A DNA stretch of 64,000 nt, from contig CM049314.1 in the NCBI GenBank assembly GCA_026874595.1, forward strand, positions 31,633,729 to 31,697,728, written 5' to 3'. Both the position numbers and the translations under genes were made by a program. Positions 11,053 through 24,270 of this stretch are shown in pieces (within the stretch, counting starts at the first letter, position 1; every line of letters begins with the position of its first letter). A model generated the notes under the pieces. It worked only from the letters and a program-made list of their open reading frames with translations, had not been told where the DNA came from and did no database searches. The stretch is from Sipunculus nudus (taxonomy: Eukaryota > Annelida > Sipuncula > Golfingiida > Sipunculidae).

Positions 11053-11538
11053 ATGCCATGCATTGCACCTGGAGAGCAGCCAGGCCATCATGCTGCAAGG
11101 TTCGGGCTCCCAAGGAACAACGATCAAGGACGGAGTCACACACTATCTACAGAACAAGGGCTGTTAGACGTCACAGGATGCACCCGAGGCATAAACAGTA
11201 GCTGCTATGTGTCGAAGCCTTTGACACTAACCAAAGCAGCAGCTGTTTCTTCAGTAACCTTTGCAGGCTCTCTGGCGCACCTACACAGTTGGTTTCCTCA
11301 CCAGCGTAGCTTCGTCCAAATGAAAACGCGCGTCTGTTTCCTGTGTGTTTGTTCACATTTTATCTCTAAATACCTACCAAGTCAACGCAATTATTTCATA
11401 TTTCATTTATTATTGAGCCATTGCAATAGGTCATTCGTTGCACCCACACGACGTCACCATGACCGTTTCTCATTATTAGTGAATGCGGGATTTGAGAAGA
11501 AAACTACACTTTTAGAACGGATCGGTGAAATTAAATAG
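11053..11538 (+). CDS. Hypothetical 161-codon frame
   Basis: The longest non-repetitive open frame in the window, starting at an ATG in an AT-rich setting. The product would be basic, with scattered cysteines and histidines and a hydrophobic patch around residues 110-150 (FLCVCSHF, YFIFHLLLSHC). There is no signal peptide, catalytic motif or domain that I recognise. An AATAAA lies about 40 bases after the stop. No splice sites or promoter can be argued. It may be a chance frame. Confidence 0.2.
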   Translation: MPCIAPGEQPGHHAARFGLPRNNDQGRSHTLSTEQGLLDVTGCTRGINSSCYVSKPLTLTKAAAVSSVTFAGSLAHLHSWFPHQRSFVQMKTRVCFLCVCSHFISKYLPSQRNYFIFHLLLSHCNRSFVAPTRRHHDRFSLLVNAGFEKKTTLLERIGEIK

Positions 11539-11629
11539 GGATCTGTATTCGTATATCCAAATTCGTTATTTGTGTTTCAATAAAATATGATAAGGGAAAG
11601 GAATGATAAAATCATAATGTTTTGCTAAA

Positions 11630-11830
11630 CAAGTAAAAGCACTACATAACAAAGGAAATCTTATCAAAATTGTCATATTTTATCATCTTAATAGAAATGT
11701 CCGATCGGCCTGAGCTCTTAATTGGCAAGTTTCTATTAAAATAAAATATAATTTTTTTTTCCGGTAGGTTAAAATTGACGCGCGCGGTGCCTGAGAATCC
11801 TTCCTTTTTTGCCTTAATTAAGATTTTATT
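11630..11830. repeat. Diverged dispersed repeat fragment (partner at 23.0 kb)
   Basis: AAAAGCACTACATAACAAAGG and the following AAAATTGTCATATTTTATC align with AAAAGCAGTACATAATAAAGG and AAAATTGTATTATTTTATC at 23.03-23.09 kb, followed by AT-rich homopolymer tracts in both. The family is not recognised. Confidence 0.45.
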
Positions 11831-11839
11831 TAAATAAAC

Positions 11840-13561
11840 TACGGACAAGGATTGTCTCTTTACCGTTCATGGGCTATAGATAGTAACTTACGTTGTTTCG
11901 TCTTGGTGACGTAGGGATCGTTGAGGCTGTGTGCATGGCAATTATTTTATCTCGTGATTGTTCAAAGCAACCCCTGTCCCTCTGTGCTAAGGTTTACTCT
12001 CAATGGAGCAGGAAACAACAGCAGTAAAATATGACCTTTTATTTAATAAGACTACTCTCCGCGTGAACTCATTGACCTTTTAAGTTTTTTTTTTTTATTT
12101 TAATTCCTCAATTCTGTAAAAAAGCATTGTGGGTCTTCCGGGACTATATTGTGTCAAATCTCAAAATAAAATACATCAGCCAAGAAAAAGACAATCTTTC
12201 TACATTGTACTTACGCATGCATGCTAGCTCATACTTTACAAAACATTCTCGTGCATGCAATGTACCGCGAAACAACTCTGATCAAATTTTGATCTTAATT
12301 TGAAACCCCAGTGAATTTGGGGAAGGATTATTTTACCCACAATCCCTTAACATTAGACATGTAGTTTGGTGAAAGCGACTCCGAACAAAGTAATACATCG
12401 GTGCAACAGATGGAACATAATGAGAAGAAGGGGAAAACTGAATCTTTGATGTCCGACCCCGCCGAGACCATCAAAGATGTGCTTACATCACTAGACAGTG
12501 TGCCCACGTAAATTGAAGCTTCAAGACAGAACCGGTGCATGATAATGGAGTTGGTCTCTCTCTTTATTAAAGATATGGTCCCGAAGGTGACCCCACACGC
12601 GTGTACAAGATTAAACCGTCATGACCAAAACCCAGTGCTCCATGATTTAATGGTCTTTATTAATGAAACGTATCCCCGTGCATGTCTAGTCGTGATGATT
12701 AGTAGGTATAAATGTCAAGTCCTCAGACCCCATAGGGAGTCGTGACAGCAATCGTGTCGGAAGCCTTATTATAACCCTGCCTTCTTGTTCTCTATATATA
12801 AAGTATAGGGTATTGATTATTCTTATATTCTTACTGTAATATACCAATAGTGTCAGTAATGTGTTGTATTAATATTTTAGTTTAATTTTGTTTGATTCGT
12901 TAATGGTATAGGTCGCCTAGGTTCACCTGCCTAATATTAGCTGATTTGATTATTGTATTCCTTTATCTAAAGCGGATGTCACTGAATAAAACAAAATATG
13001 TATTGTTTTTGAGTTTAAATTTTCGTAATCTTTACTTAACATTCGATGGCTTAGGAGTACCTGGAACAGTTTTCTTCTTCTTGCACTGTTTGCGGTGGAA
13101 CAAAATGGCCGCGTCACCTACAGGTCGGAACAGGGGCAAGAGGCCTGAATTCAGAGTAACAAACTACTTTCTGCCTTAAAAAATCGTACTTGCTGACAGA
13201 TGGCGCTTCTATAGCCACCAGGAAAAAGAATGTCTTTGGATCTATTTTGCAATAAGAAAAATGACCCCCTTAGGACACATTTTGCAGTTTAAGACCAAAA
13301 GCATGTGTGTCCGAGGAGCGGCAAATGAAGAATTCCGTGTCCAGTGGAACCTCAGTCAGTTACAATATATACTAGTATTTAAGCAACACAAAAGTATGTA
13401 CAGCTCGCTACATTATCATCTGTTGTGCAAGGGCAAAAGTCACAAGTATCGCCGCTTTTCTTAAGTGAAATACTAGTGAGTTTAACTCAATGAAAAACCT
13501 CTTGATGCTTCAGAAAGGGTATAATTTTCCAAATAATTCAAATAGTTCAGTAATTTAAAGT
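11840..13561. other. No supported feature
   Basis: AT-rich sequence with several frames of 65-80 codons and no motif. No repeat partner was noticed. Confidence 0.4.
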
Positions 13562-13796
13562 ATTACAATAAACGGATAAATGAGGTAATGATTATGAATA
13601 TGATGAGATAATCTATGGCTTACCGATCTAGGAGTTTTAACCTTTAAGAAGACAATCTATATATCCCGGCAAGAAGCATTACAATAAACGGATAAATGAG
13701 GTAATGATTATGAATATGATGAGATAATCTATGGCTTACCGATCTAGGAGTTTTAACCTTTAAGAAGACAATCTATATATCCCGGCAAGAAGCATT
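13562..13796. repeat. Perfect 116-bp tandem duplication
   Basis: The segment beginning ATTACAATAAACGGATAAAT is repeated immediately with a period of 116 bp and no mismatch that I can find. A terminal ATT follows the second copy. It is either a very recent duplication or a copy-number artefact of assembly. Confidence 0.95.
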
Positions 13797-13969
13797 CCCT
13801 ACGCCTTGTGAGGTAACCATCGAACGTAAAACATATTTGCCTTGGTTGGGATTAATATTATTCCTTCACTCAGGCGGCACCTACAAAAGCTATGTCAATG
13901 TGCTGGTATTATTTCCAATCAACTGGCAGGGAATTTTAAAAGAGAGACACTTTCGGTCCGTATATTTTC

Positions 13970-14385
13970 ACATTTTTACCTCGCCCAGGGGGGTATGTGT
14001 TCATTCCCAGTCGCGCGTGTGTGTATATGTGTGTTTGTTCACAACATGATCAACGCGTCATGGACGGAATTCGATATACCTTCCCGAGCACCCCCGGAAT
14101 TTGCCGATGAAGTATCGATTAAATTTTGATGTGGTCCGGCCCCATGGTCCGTTCCAGAAAGGACATTTTCGCAAATGTGCAGATACAAACGCTCGATTCA
14201 ACATGGGAACAGGACGGATTAAGTGAATGCAAACACTTGTTAGGGAACATATGCACCAATAAACCTGGGAATATGGGTCAAACAATATATTAAATACGGG
14301 TTGTGGAGTTAACCCCCCCCCCCCCCCCGTCTTTATTAGGACCGCCCCAATAGCGCAGGCCTGCATTCATGGGAATGCACATTTC
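13970..14385 (+). mobile_element. Dispersed 'TTACCTTCGCCAAGG' repeat, copy 1
   Basis: Recognisable order: a degraded CCTCGCCCAGGGGGGTATGT head, a GTGTG-rich stretch, TTTGTTCACAACATGA, GATTAAATTTTGATGTGGTC, TCCAGAAAGGAC, AATGTGCAGA, ATGCACCAATAAACCTGGGA, and AGGCCTGCATTC near the end. The same order occurs at 60.53-60.92 kb; partial copies lie at 37.0, 40.3 and 55.3 kb. It carries a 16-bp C run. No transposase is seen. Confidence 0.7.
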
Positions 14386-14542
14386 TATATATTCATATGA
14401 TTCTGTGTTGGTGCTTACATTCCATACTGCAGATTCTTACCAATCTTTCTCCTAAGCTCTTTATCTTGGATCTTTGACGGTCAGACTCAATGTGAAAACA
14501 AAGAGAAATATAATGCTTTCAACACATAACACTTACTTTCTT

Positions 14543-14940
14543 AATAAATATTTTTGGTGGAGGTAACTGCCTCCATTTTAAAATGGTAATATAACTATGT
14601 ATATGTACATCTGCAAAGATGTCCGGTTTCGGACTACGTGAGAGGGCAGTGTCACACACTTCCTCTCATTTTATATCCTGGCATCAACCGGGCCCAGTGA
14701 CTACCGCACCGGCGGGTCCTGTTTGCATACTCGTCCCCATTGCTGGGTCATACGACAAAGGAACCCCCGTAAGACGCACTCGTTTGTGAGTGGGCACGGC
14801 CTCAAATTAGGCCTGCAGAGCGATCACTCTGGGTGGGGGACGACCGTGAAAAATCTCACCGCCTCCAATGAGATTCGAACTCACGATCTACCGGCTCTTG
14901 AGTCCTGTGCTCTACCCATAACACAGAGGCCGGTTGAACC
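14543..14940 (-). mobile_element. tRNA-derived SINE, copy 2
   Basis: Same family and orientation as 9026-9450. It has the GGAGGTAACTGCCTCC hairpin, B-box-like GAGTTCGAATCTC (about 14869-14882) and A-box-like TGTTATGGGTAGAGC (about 14909-14924) on the minus strand. Possible target duplication CTTACTTT at 14532-14539 and 14941-14948. It is more degraded than copy 1. Confidence 0.8.
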
Positions 14941-15040
14941 CTTACTTTTACACATGGAACTATATCTGAAATCAAAAATAACCTCCCATTTTTCCCATGA
15001 TTACGTTACAGTTAAAAGGTAAGGCTACTCTGCAAGTGTG

Positions 15041-15041
<1 letters not shown>

Positions 15042-15083
<42 letters not shown>
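15042..15083. repeat. (TA)n microsatellite
   Basis: A perfect TA run. It creates spurious Tyr-Ile reading frames on both strands. Confidence 0.97.
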
Positions 15084-15085
<2 letters not shown>

Positions 15086-15443
15086 AAACCGCGTGATACC
15101 TTTGTGTACATGCACCAATATTATATTTGTTTGTCTGTCCCAGAGGGACACCCTGGTGGCCGTACACCCGCCCTTTACACTAGAGTTTACACTAGTGCTG
15201 CACGCATGCATATCTCTGTTTTCATAACAAAGCAAAACTGAACATCAAAACGTCCAAAGGATGGCATCGCGTGCCCGTATTGAGTACATATCTTACGGGT
15301 TCATGCAGTCTCGAGTATAAGGTCCTTTATGACAGTACGCGGAATAACGCTAACTCATATATTTCCAAGCGATGTCGGAATATACAGGCTTTTGGGACCT
15401 TGTGGTTTGATGTTGGAGTGCTTTCTGTCGTAAGTTGATCGAG

Positions 15444-15728
15444 TCACGGCCAACAAATGTCATCAACCCAACTGGTCGCCTCTTTATTGATCACAAAATA
15501 AAGCCAGGACGCTGTTATACGGAGCGCTGAGTTACTGAAGCCAGACTGGAAGACCCTAGAGAGAACGTCTGCCAGACCCAGCCATGCATGATACTGTAAT
15601 AAGCATCGTTTTGTTGTGCCGTGACCTGGATATAATTCTTGTCTATTGCTATATGTCAAAATCTCTCCTGGCGTCTGACTCAAGAATGGTTCATTTGATA
15701 ACCGGTCATGATGGAAAGGTTTTGACAC
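15444..15728 (-). CDS. Hypothetical 94-codon frame
   Basis: An uninterrupted minus-strand frame of mixed, soluble-protein-like composition (FHHDRLSNEPFLSQTPGEIL near the start, SWLYFVINKEATSWVDDI near the end). No motif is recognised, and there is no supporting promoter, splice or homology evidence. It is listed only because composition and length are slightly better than background. Confidence 0.12.
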   Translation of the reverse strand: MSKPFHHDRLSNEPFLSQTPGEILTYSNRQELYPGHGTTKRCLLQYHAWLGLADVLSRVFQSGFSNSALRITASWLYFVINKEATSWVDDICWP

Positions 15729-15777
15729 ATCACGAGTTTCAACATAATATAATATGATAATATTTTAAACTTTTAAA

Positions 15778-15822
15778 TTATATATATATATATATATATA
15801 TATAAATATATATATATATAGC
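15778..15822. repeat. (TA)n microsatellite, interrupted
   Basis: Two TA runs separated by a short AAATA interruption. Confidence 0.95.
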
Positions 15823-15829
15823 AATACTT

Positions 15830-18800
15830 TAAACAAAGCACTGAATTCTTCAGTAGGCTCAGTTCCTTATGACTATTAGCTCATAAATACTTTTGTTTTT
15901 ATCCATTTAGAATTAAAATACTCTGATAAACAAACGCAATAGTATGTGATTTTGTTTGCTTTTATTTTTTAGCTACTTTCGACCCCATATTTTGTTCTTT
16001 AATTTGTATTTAACATTATTTAACATTACATTACCTTTAAAATATTTCCTGCTACTAGTCTCGTTGAAGGTCAGAATAATATGATACGTTTCATTGTGTT
16101 CGCCGTTCAATTTCTTTCACTGGCTGAACCGAGATAAAATGCTCTTTCCGTTATTTGAATAGTTATAATGAAACAAAATGAGCTTGGATCATACTGTATC
16201 AAATATTTATTTCTCTAAAGGCAGATTTAAATAACGCATCAATGGAGTTGGGAGTGGGTAGAATGGGCGGTATAAATATCGCGAGAATAAAGTAAAAAGG
16301 AATTAAAATATCACGCAAAACACCAGAACTACATGTTTTACACATTACATGTTTGACAAAAAAAAGAAGGGAATAGTTTCTCTTAGCTTACACAAAGTAT
16401 GCCATAAAGCAGTTTTATAGGTATATTCAGCCCTGTCCTGTGTTAACACTGTCAACGCCTCAGGTAACTATTAGTAATCATGTGCTATTACAGGTTTCCA
16501 GAGCCCCCTGAGGTGACTTTGTGGTTAATTTCTCCGAAGAGTAATAACTCACGCCCAGCTGGAGGTGACAACATGAAATAGACTTGTGCATGTTCATGTC
16601 GCCATGCCACACACCGGGAAAAGGTCTAAGTGCAATATGATTACTTGTTTACTGTTTCGGCAGACAATCTGGAAAGGAAAAAAGGAACAACTTCTTCACT
16701 GAGTCAGCCTGCTTCACTGAGACAATATAAAAAAAAAAAACAGACAGAAGCGCCTTTACTGTATGCAGGTGTGTGAAGGTTACGTCAGACGGAAGTCCAT
16801 CTCGGTAAAATGAAACGAGGACCCCGTGGTACCAACCAAAAAGTGTTTTACCGGAATAATATATTATATGTGTGATATTAAATATGAACTGATAAAAAGT
16901 ACACTGCCAACGTTATACACTTATTTAATGATTTATTCCGAATATATAAACCATACTTACGCTAAGTTGTCATGGTGCAGTTCAATCTTATCCATATAAT
17001 AACAATTCGTTTATTCTCACGATACTTTAGATTCTGTGTCACTGGTCTATTACATCCAAGAAAGCGTACACAGGTAAAACTTCATACAAACGGCTCAGAC
17101 TTTTCTCGATATTCAATAGCAGGGCCGTTCACTGAAAGATATTGCACGGCGGGGGGGGGGGGGGTTAGAAAATATAATCCTTATTTCTGAAAGCAAAATT
17201 CCTTTGCAGAGCAAAATTGACCTTTTAAAGTGAGTTATTTTTGGTGCGCATATTACAATGGCAGAATTTTTTTTTCACCTTTACTACGATCACTAGGCAT
17301 TTTCCCCTCACTTTTTCCAAACATTTTACTATTTGCCTGAAATTCCAGGAAGACATCTGCTTACTTGCTAAGGAGGTCTAGCCTGTTTTTGCTCCAAGAA
17401 GCATTCAAATAGTACCAAGTGGCACAGTCGTAAGCCTCGCAATATTTGCCTAAAATTTTATTGTGCTTAGCTTAATCGTCTATAAATTAGATGACTGGCC
17501 TCACTGACCTAAACTTGAACCTGGAATTTATGTGTAAGTTTGAATTCCCACAAGCGCCGGTTAAGTAGGTTTATAGATTTTCCTAAAAGCCAGTAGGTCA
17601 CATCGGCGCCAAACGACTGAGTAGATAGACATAATAAGTAACAGTGCCAATGAAGTCTTATTCAGTCTTCCTTGTTAACCTCTGCTTCGCTTCCTGCTAA
17701 TCAGCGTCCAATTGTATAATTTTGTTACGTAAAAAGTGACATTGGCACGGACATAATAGTAATTATCAAAAGCCTTGTATTCTTGAGATGTCTAGTTGCT
17801 TTCCAATGAAGTGAGCTATATTTTATATGCAGAGCAGCATCTATCAGTACCGTGTTTACACAGGGCCGTTTAATCACCTTACAGGCCAAAGGCGAACTGC
17901 GACGGGATGGAGTGCACTCCGACAAACCCAACCGTCAACATCAACATTTCTGTCAACAATACGAAATACTGACTTGTAAGTTATATAATCGGATATCTTT
18001 GATGTGAAATTCATTTTGTTTAGACTGATTGTTATTCAAAGTTAAGGATGGAAATCAAACATCTTTATATAAATGTTTTGCTAGTTTAAACAGTTAGCAA
18101 AATATACAAAATCCCTTTTGGATCTTAAATTATTGTAGGAATTCAAAATTGTAGGGTTTCTTTTTTGTTATTTTTTACTAATTTGTGTGATTTTGGTCCT
18201 TTATTTCGTGTTTTCTGGTACCCTTCCTTGACACGTGCCATATGGCATTATTGATGTTTGGAGCCAAGAGGACAAATTAATGTCCCATGGATAAATATCA
18301 GTGTATGAATATGAACAGTGAAGATAGATTACAGCAATAGTCTAATGGTGAATTAAAATTTTTTTTTATCAATGTCTAGGGTATGCGTATATATATATGG
18401 ACGTGCGTGCCTGTGTGGAAAGCGATATATTTTACATTCTTCCTTCGCTGCGTCTCTTAAAGGCTGTCTACTGAATCATTTGTGGGAATTTCTATTCTGG
18501 AACGCCGAATCCATGCTAGCGCAAACGGAAAGGAGCCTTACAGGAATCATTAACCCAATAATTCAAATAAAAGTAGTCCGGTGGTCTGTCTGTGGATCAA
18601 CGGAGATTAGGTCCCCAGCGTCTCTTACCTAGAAAAAAAGGGCAAAGTTTATAAGAAGACTGAACCTATCGATCTGGAAACCATTAAACCCTTGCGAGAA
18701 GATCCGCTAACAAACAGATCCACCTGTTGGCATTTTCTGCCGGTCTGTCAATCTACGTTAAAATTCATCGAACCAGAAAACATCCTCGGTTCTTCACACA

Positions 18801-21800
18801 AAGCCTCGCGCCTGCTTAGGAATCACTGATTTTCCACCGAGACAAAGCGGCGTGTCTTTGCGTATGATCTAAATCCCAATAAGCTGATCAGTTCAGCGGT
18901 TTCCTATATTTTCTCATTTGGAGGGAATTTCACCGTGATGTTGGTTTGTTGACGCCGATATGGCTGGAGATTAAGATTTCATGAAGCGGAGAATGACGAA
19001 AAAGGGGAAAATAATGGTAAACAGTCAATACACCCCCGTGGCACTCTTTGTGGCTTTTACTAATGTCTTGATGGAACTATGCCCGTGTGTCATTTACGGT
19101 CTGAAAGGAAATAATATATGGTAAGGACGGATGTTTTTTAAATCAAAACCTACGTTTCCTGTTTAAGCTATTCAATGTAATTCCACAGATTCAGGTTAAA
19201 GTTCCTCGGTAAGCCGACTCCGGTTAACCATTTCCTTGGCAGAAATAAGGCTATACGCAAGCTATACGCAATAAAGTGTTTGCAAAATAAAATAACAAAT
19301 GCAAGGTACTTTAAAACGCCGTTAATTAAGGAAGTTAATCTAGATAATTATCCTTTAAATATACATATTTAATACTGCCAAGTCGCGCCTGGCGACCACA
19401 CCCCTAACATGGCCACCCCGATCGAACGTTCACCTACTGTAGGTCCCAGACTAATATAATGTAAATCATGACGACCCGCGATAATTCTATGTCGGTCCCA
19501 GGGTATCAAACGAATCCTCGTGGCACGACTAGTGACCGTGATGAACGGTTGATGAAATGATCGATAATGCACTCGCGGCCCAACATTGGTTCGAGTTAAC
19601 TATAGGTGCGTATTATACTAACGCCGCACATGCGTAGGTATTAGACCGTTTGGCCCGTAAAATTGTTTATGGAGTTAACTGCGTAGAGTACAACTATGAT
19701 ATATCTTAGTCCTAATTAATCTCATAATATATTACAATAAGCAGTTTTGCATTATCTATCAGGGGCCAAAAGAGTGTTCTGCAAACATAACTGACAAATA
19801 AACCTAAAAAAAATGTTTCCTATCATAATTCAAGAAACTTAAAAGCAGCCTGCTTGAAATAGCCCAGATCATCACAGCTGTGTTTTGGAACTATCCTAAT
19901 CTGCATGATGACGTAAACAAGAAAATCATCTGTTTGCGAACTATAAACGCGATAGATGACTGTCATTAGGTAAGTCCTCCGGTCAATTGACCTAACCACC
20001 ACATCCCTTGTGCTCCGCTCCTTTGACCTAATTAATAAATGAGCTCGAAAAACGCTTCCACACAGACACACGGCTTCCCAATGCCTATGGTTGCGAGAGC
20101 TGTTTCAAGAAAACATTAACTTCTCAAAGACGTCACATAGGTCGGTCGCGTATGGTGTCGCTTTGACTGACGTCATCGCCTTCAATTGCTATGTCCCTGT
20201 TGCCATATTTTGGTTATTTGTCTTTTACGAATTAAGAGCAAGGTAAGCCATTATTATTCGGCGAAATAGCTCGTGCAATGTCTGCACAATATTTTTTAAT
20301 TACATTTTTTTATTTGTATTTATTTTGTCTTCTTTGTAAAAAATACCGGAAAAACATGCTGAGAGGGGTACTGGTACAGGCCACATGTATTTTGTTTGAG
20401 AGAGTCGCACAAATTATGCAAATTTTGCGCTTGTCAGTTATCTAAGTCTTTACATTGCCAACGGTAATTTGATTGGTTGCTCGCAACTGGTCTCTTCATG
20501 ATTATTCATTGAATGAATTTGCGATTAAGGTCACATGGTTAAAGGTCAATTACAGAATTAAGGAATATTTCTTTTAACACTCCGTGCTATACTTATTTTA
20601 GCCTCCTTGAAGGATTAATGCAATATTCAATATGGACTTGACCCTAATTCCGCACATCTAATCTTCCAGTGTGATTCCCGTGATTTTTTATTACCAATTA
20701 GATATATGAAGCACAAACTTAAGTCTGCTTACGTTTTAAAACATACCGGAGTTATTTAAAAAGATAGAACATTATTTCTTAAGATAATCACAATGTCGCC
20801 AGTATGAGAGTTTGTGCAGTTGACCGTCTGCTGCGACGACCATCCCGAAAACAAGCCCACTTTGACTAGTTCCGAAGGTAGTTGTGTTTGAAGGATTTCA
20901 CTGTGATTCACAAATACTATGATTACACTAGAAAATCGGAATAAAAATATTTAATATTTATTCTGAACACACGTGTACACACGCAAGCAGATAACGTATG
21001 AACATGAAATATCCTTCAGAGAGTACTTTTATCACCTTTTTTTCAGGTTTTTTATCTGTCACATGATATATTAATCATAACATCATAACTCCTTTCAAAC
21101 ATTACAGTGATTACCTGTTACTGATCACTATCCTTGATACATCTGTTTCTATGTAAATGCAAAGTAACATTTAGAACCATTTCGGCCAACTGAGATTAAT
21201 GCTGCTTATTGAACTACATTATGAAAAAGGAATTAATGTGATTTATGGCTTCCTTTGTGTGTACATTAATGAACTTAGGGTAATTCTGGCTATGAAACGT
21301 TCCTATAACACCTCCGTGAAGAATGTATGAACTTGTTTATCAACAACGTGTTTGCAAACACAGCGATGTTGTTAACCTGGAAGAACAAGTAACCTAAGGT
21401 GATAGGTTGCATTTATGCGCAAGGAGTAAGGTCACTTGCTGCAAAACGCCATATGTTGAGCTCTGGCTTATCTGACTTGCCGCCAGATGCCCTTGTTAAA
21501 TTTGTTTTGATAATTTTGGTGGACTCCAACATATTATAAACACGTTGATATAAACAAAACAAGGAGCTTGTGTGAGGTGATATCCACGTTTTCTGGTCAA
21601 TTTTATATAAAAGCTCTAAGGGATTACCTTTAGTCTTTAAAGGTCGGGTAGGTGATTAGGCCCTGTTAAGGTGTCTGCGACCGGCATACTGGCATTCTAG
21701 CCCAATATTAGTGACTACTGAGACGCGTACGAACGATCATGGTACATTGGACTTTTCTGACGTAATCTGGTAACTTTTTTTTATAGCAGATTGGAGCTTT

Positions 21801-22070
21801 GGAATAAATCTTGATTTTCATGTCAATATTTAATATTAGTAAGAGACATATTCCGCGTGTTGTCCAGGTTAGAAGTCCACAGAAAAATGGCACTTCTAAC
21901 ACCATGATTATATGAAATCATAAACTAAAATATTAAAATATGTTATCTCTTTATTGCACAAAGGACACAGAAACCTCAGCTTATATGTGAATATTAAATG
22001 TTAGGTTCGGTTATTCCTAAAGCCTGTGAAAGACGAGACAGCCGTTAAATACCCACTGACAGGAGTATGC
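15830..22070. other. Long unique AT-rich region without supported genes
   Basis: Only short frames (at most 86 codons) without motifs. A 14-bp G run lies at 17151-17164. No SINE, LINE, LTR or satellite recognised by eye. Conserved non-coding elements cannot be judged from a single sequence. Confidence 0.4.
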
Positions 22071-22071
22071 A

Positions 22072-22254
22072 ATGGCGACGCAAAATGAAGTAAAATCATT
22101 TGTAAAACAAATTATAGATGCATCTAGGAGCTTGACGGTGATCAATTCTTCAATATCAAGAGCTAATGACGATTCCAGAAATCAATGTAGACACAATATT
22201 AGGCAGATACAGGAGACGGGAGGTGTAGTGCTATTCTTCAGCACACAAACATGA
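22072..22254 (+). CDS. Hypothetical 60-codon frame, possibly a first exon
   Basis: The ATG sits in the favourable context GCAATGGCG. The first 47 residues (MATQNEVKSFVKQIIDAS onward) look like a polar, helical, real-protein composition. The remainder looks like read-through. There is no recognised domain and no convincing donor site at the change of composition, so this stays weak. Confidence 0.15.
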   Translation: MATQNEVKSFVKQIIDASRSLTVINSSISRANDDSRNQCRHNIRQIQETGGVVLFFSTQT

Positions 22255-22259
22255 GATAT

Positions 22260-24125
22260 GTATGGGATTGGGAGATGTAGGGACTCCATCAATGTGTTTT
22301 CCATGCAATCGTTGTGGCCATTGAGGATTTCATTTGTAATAAAGTTGATGGCGCAGGCACAATAGACCACCCTATTGTAATCAGATCTGTTAAGTGCATA
22401 TTCTGCACGACCACCGTATCATTTGGGAAATTGAAACCAGAACTGTGTCGCCCCTTATGATTACTAACCATCAGCTGGGAATATACCTGAGAGAAATGGC
22501 AAGTCCATGTTTGCCCGTGGTTATGTATTGATAGAATATATAACACAAAAGCAATTCATGTCACGTTTTCTATGAGGATTATCAGGATCGAATCACCGTG
22601 ACTTGTCCGTGGCTTTAGGGTCGATGAGTATCACAGGTAGTAGAATTACGTGCAGATTTAGACCCGCGTGTCACCATGGATGATGACCTATAGTCCAGGG
22701 CGTTCACACGCGATGGTGGGAATTAAGACCCTCCGGGTAAACTCGTGTCTCCTTCTAAAATGACTGAGTATTTTTATAACACCTTTGGTCCAATGAAAAA
22801 AAAAATCACAAAACCATTTTTTGATCTTTTCGCGTTGACGATAGTCCGTATAAGGGAAGAAAAAGTCAGAAAAAGGTTTGGTTCTCAGGCACTTTTTTCA
22901 GAAATCAGTCCGCGCGGGCAATTTTTATTTATTTTTTTTTAACCTTTTTTGTATGTTTCGAAAAAAAGTCATATGATCAGGGAAAAAGCATGAAAATAAC
23001 ATTATTTACCTGTTTATTTTATACACTGGTAAAAGCAGTACATAATAAAGGAAATCTGAGTAAAATTGTATTATTTTATCTTCTTGAAAGATGAAAATCA
23101 AAATAAAAATGTTTGATGCGTGGGGATAATTAATTTTTTTTTTATTAATGTTTAATTTAATATTTTTACATGTTTTGTTATATTTTGTAATTTGCATATC
23201 TAATTTACTTCTGACTAGCTCAACTAAATTTCCATGTTTTTTTCACATCTTCTGCTATAAGATACATATTCATAAACAAGAATCATATTATTTATCAACA
23301 TATTATCTATAGTAACTTGTAAACAACTTTATAAAATATTACATAGATTATAGACTGGCAAAATAAGACTTGCTACTTTCAACCATATTTATTCATATTA
23401 ACAAGAGGTTCCTTGCTGTATTACACTATAAGAATAAATGAGCACTTTATTAATTATAAACAAAACAGTAATTACACCTTCAGTATCAATCCTAGTTTCT
23501 TTAATGACACTTTAATATGTCTTCCCAAAAACACCTGAATACCATTACTGCGTGGGAATATGATTGATGTCCGACCTTTCTGACAAACACGTCGAACACA
23601 GTTTGCATTTCAGTTCTATATGTAAAAATATATGTATTTGGCAAGAGATAGGGCTTGGTAGTCTTTAGGTACAAGAAGTATACTTGAATAACAATTTAAT
23701 TGCTATTCTAGTTTTATATTTTTCATTGCCTTCCATAAGGATTTATAAATTTTCCACATTAACAAATGTCACTTACTGCAGCTTTTCACTGAATTTTCAA
23801 ATATAATACTACAGTAAAACTAATTCAAAGTGCGTTCTGTATTCTTCTTCTGGCCAGATCAGCCCAAATGCCAATATGCAATATACTCGAAACTAACTTC
23901 AGACATTTCTAATCCATACATAAATAACAAAATGTTAAAACAGAAAAAGCCGTTTTTCTCTTTTTCTTTGTAGAAGTGATGGTCTAGCTTTGTACGGATC
24001 GGATGAAATAAACAAAAGAGAATAATAATAAACTCATGGCTCCGTATCAAGGAACTTGAAATTGGACGCCGAGGAAGAACCACATTTAGTGTTTAAATGA
24101 AATTACTGCGAACGTACAGGACTTA
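22260..24125. other. No supported feature
   Basis: Very AT-rich, with homopolymer-rich stretches around 22.79-22.95 and 23.0-23.2 kb. The part at 23030-23100 matches the repeat fragment at 11.63 kb. No gene evidence. Confidence 0.4.
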
Positions 24126-24134
24126 CATTCCCAC

Positions 24135-24270
24135 GTAGGAGCATCGTACAGATAATTAATGTCAGGCAATGCTGATGGTGTATAATTGCTGTCATGTTAA
24201 AGGTCCCTGATTAAATTGTGTAACATGATAAGACTGCTCCAACGAAACATGTTTCCAGATTAAAGGAAAC
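24135..24270. repeat. Diverged repeat, partner at 27.84 kb
   Basis: The order GATGGTGTATAATTG, TTTCATGTTA-like, GATTAAA..TGTAAC, ACGAAACAT/ACGACATAT, AGATTAAAGGAAA, TTTTCCTG is shared with 27840-27965 in direct orientation. The family is unknown. Confidence 0.55.

Noticed and set aside
15038-15241. Tyr-Ile repeat frames (also near 55.8 and 63.4 kb)
   Set aside because: Translation of TA microsatellites.
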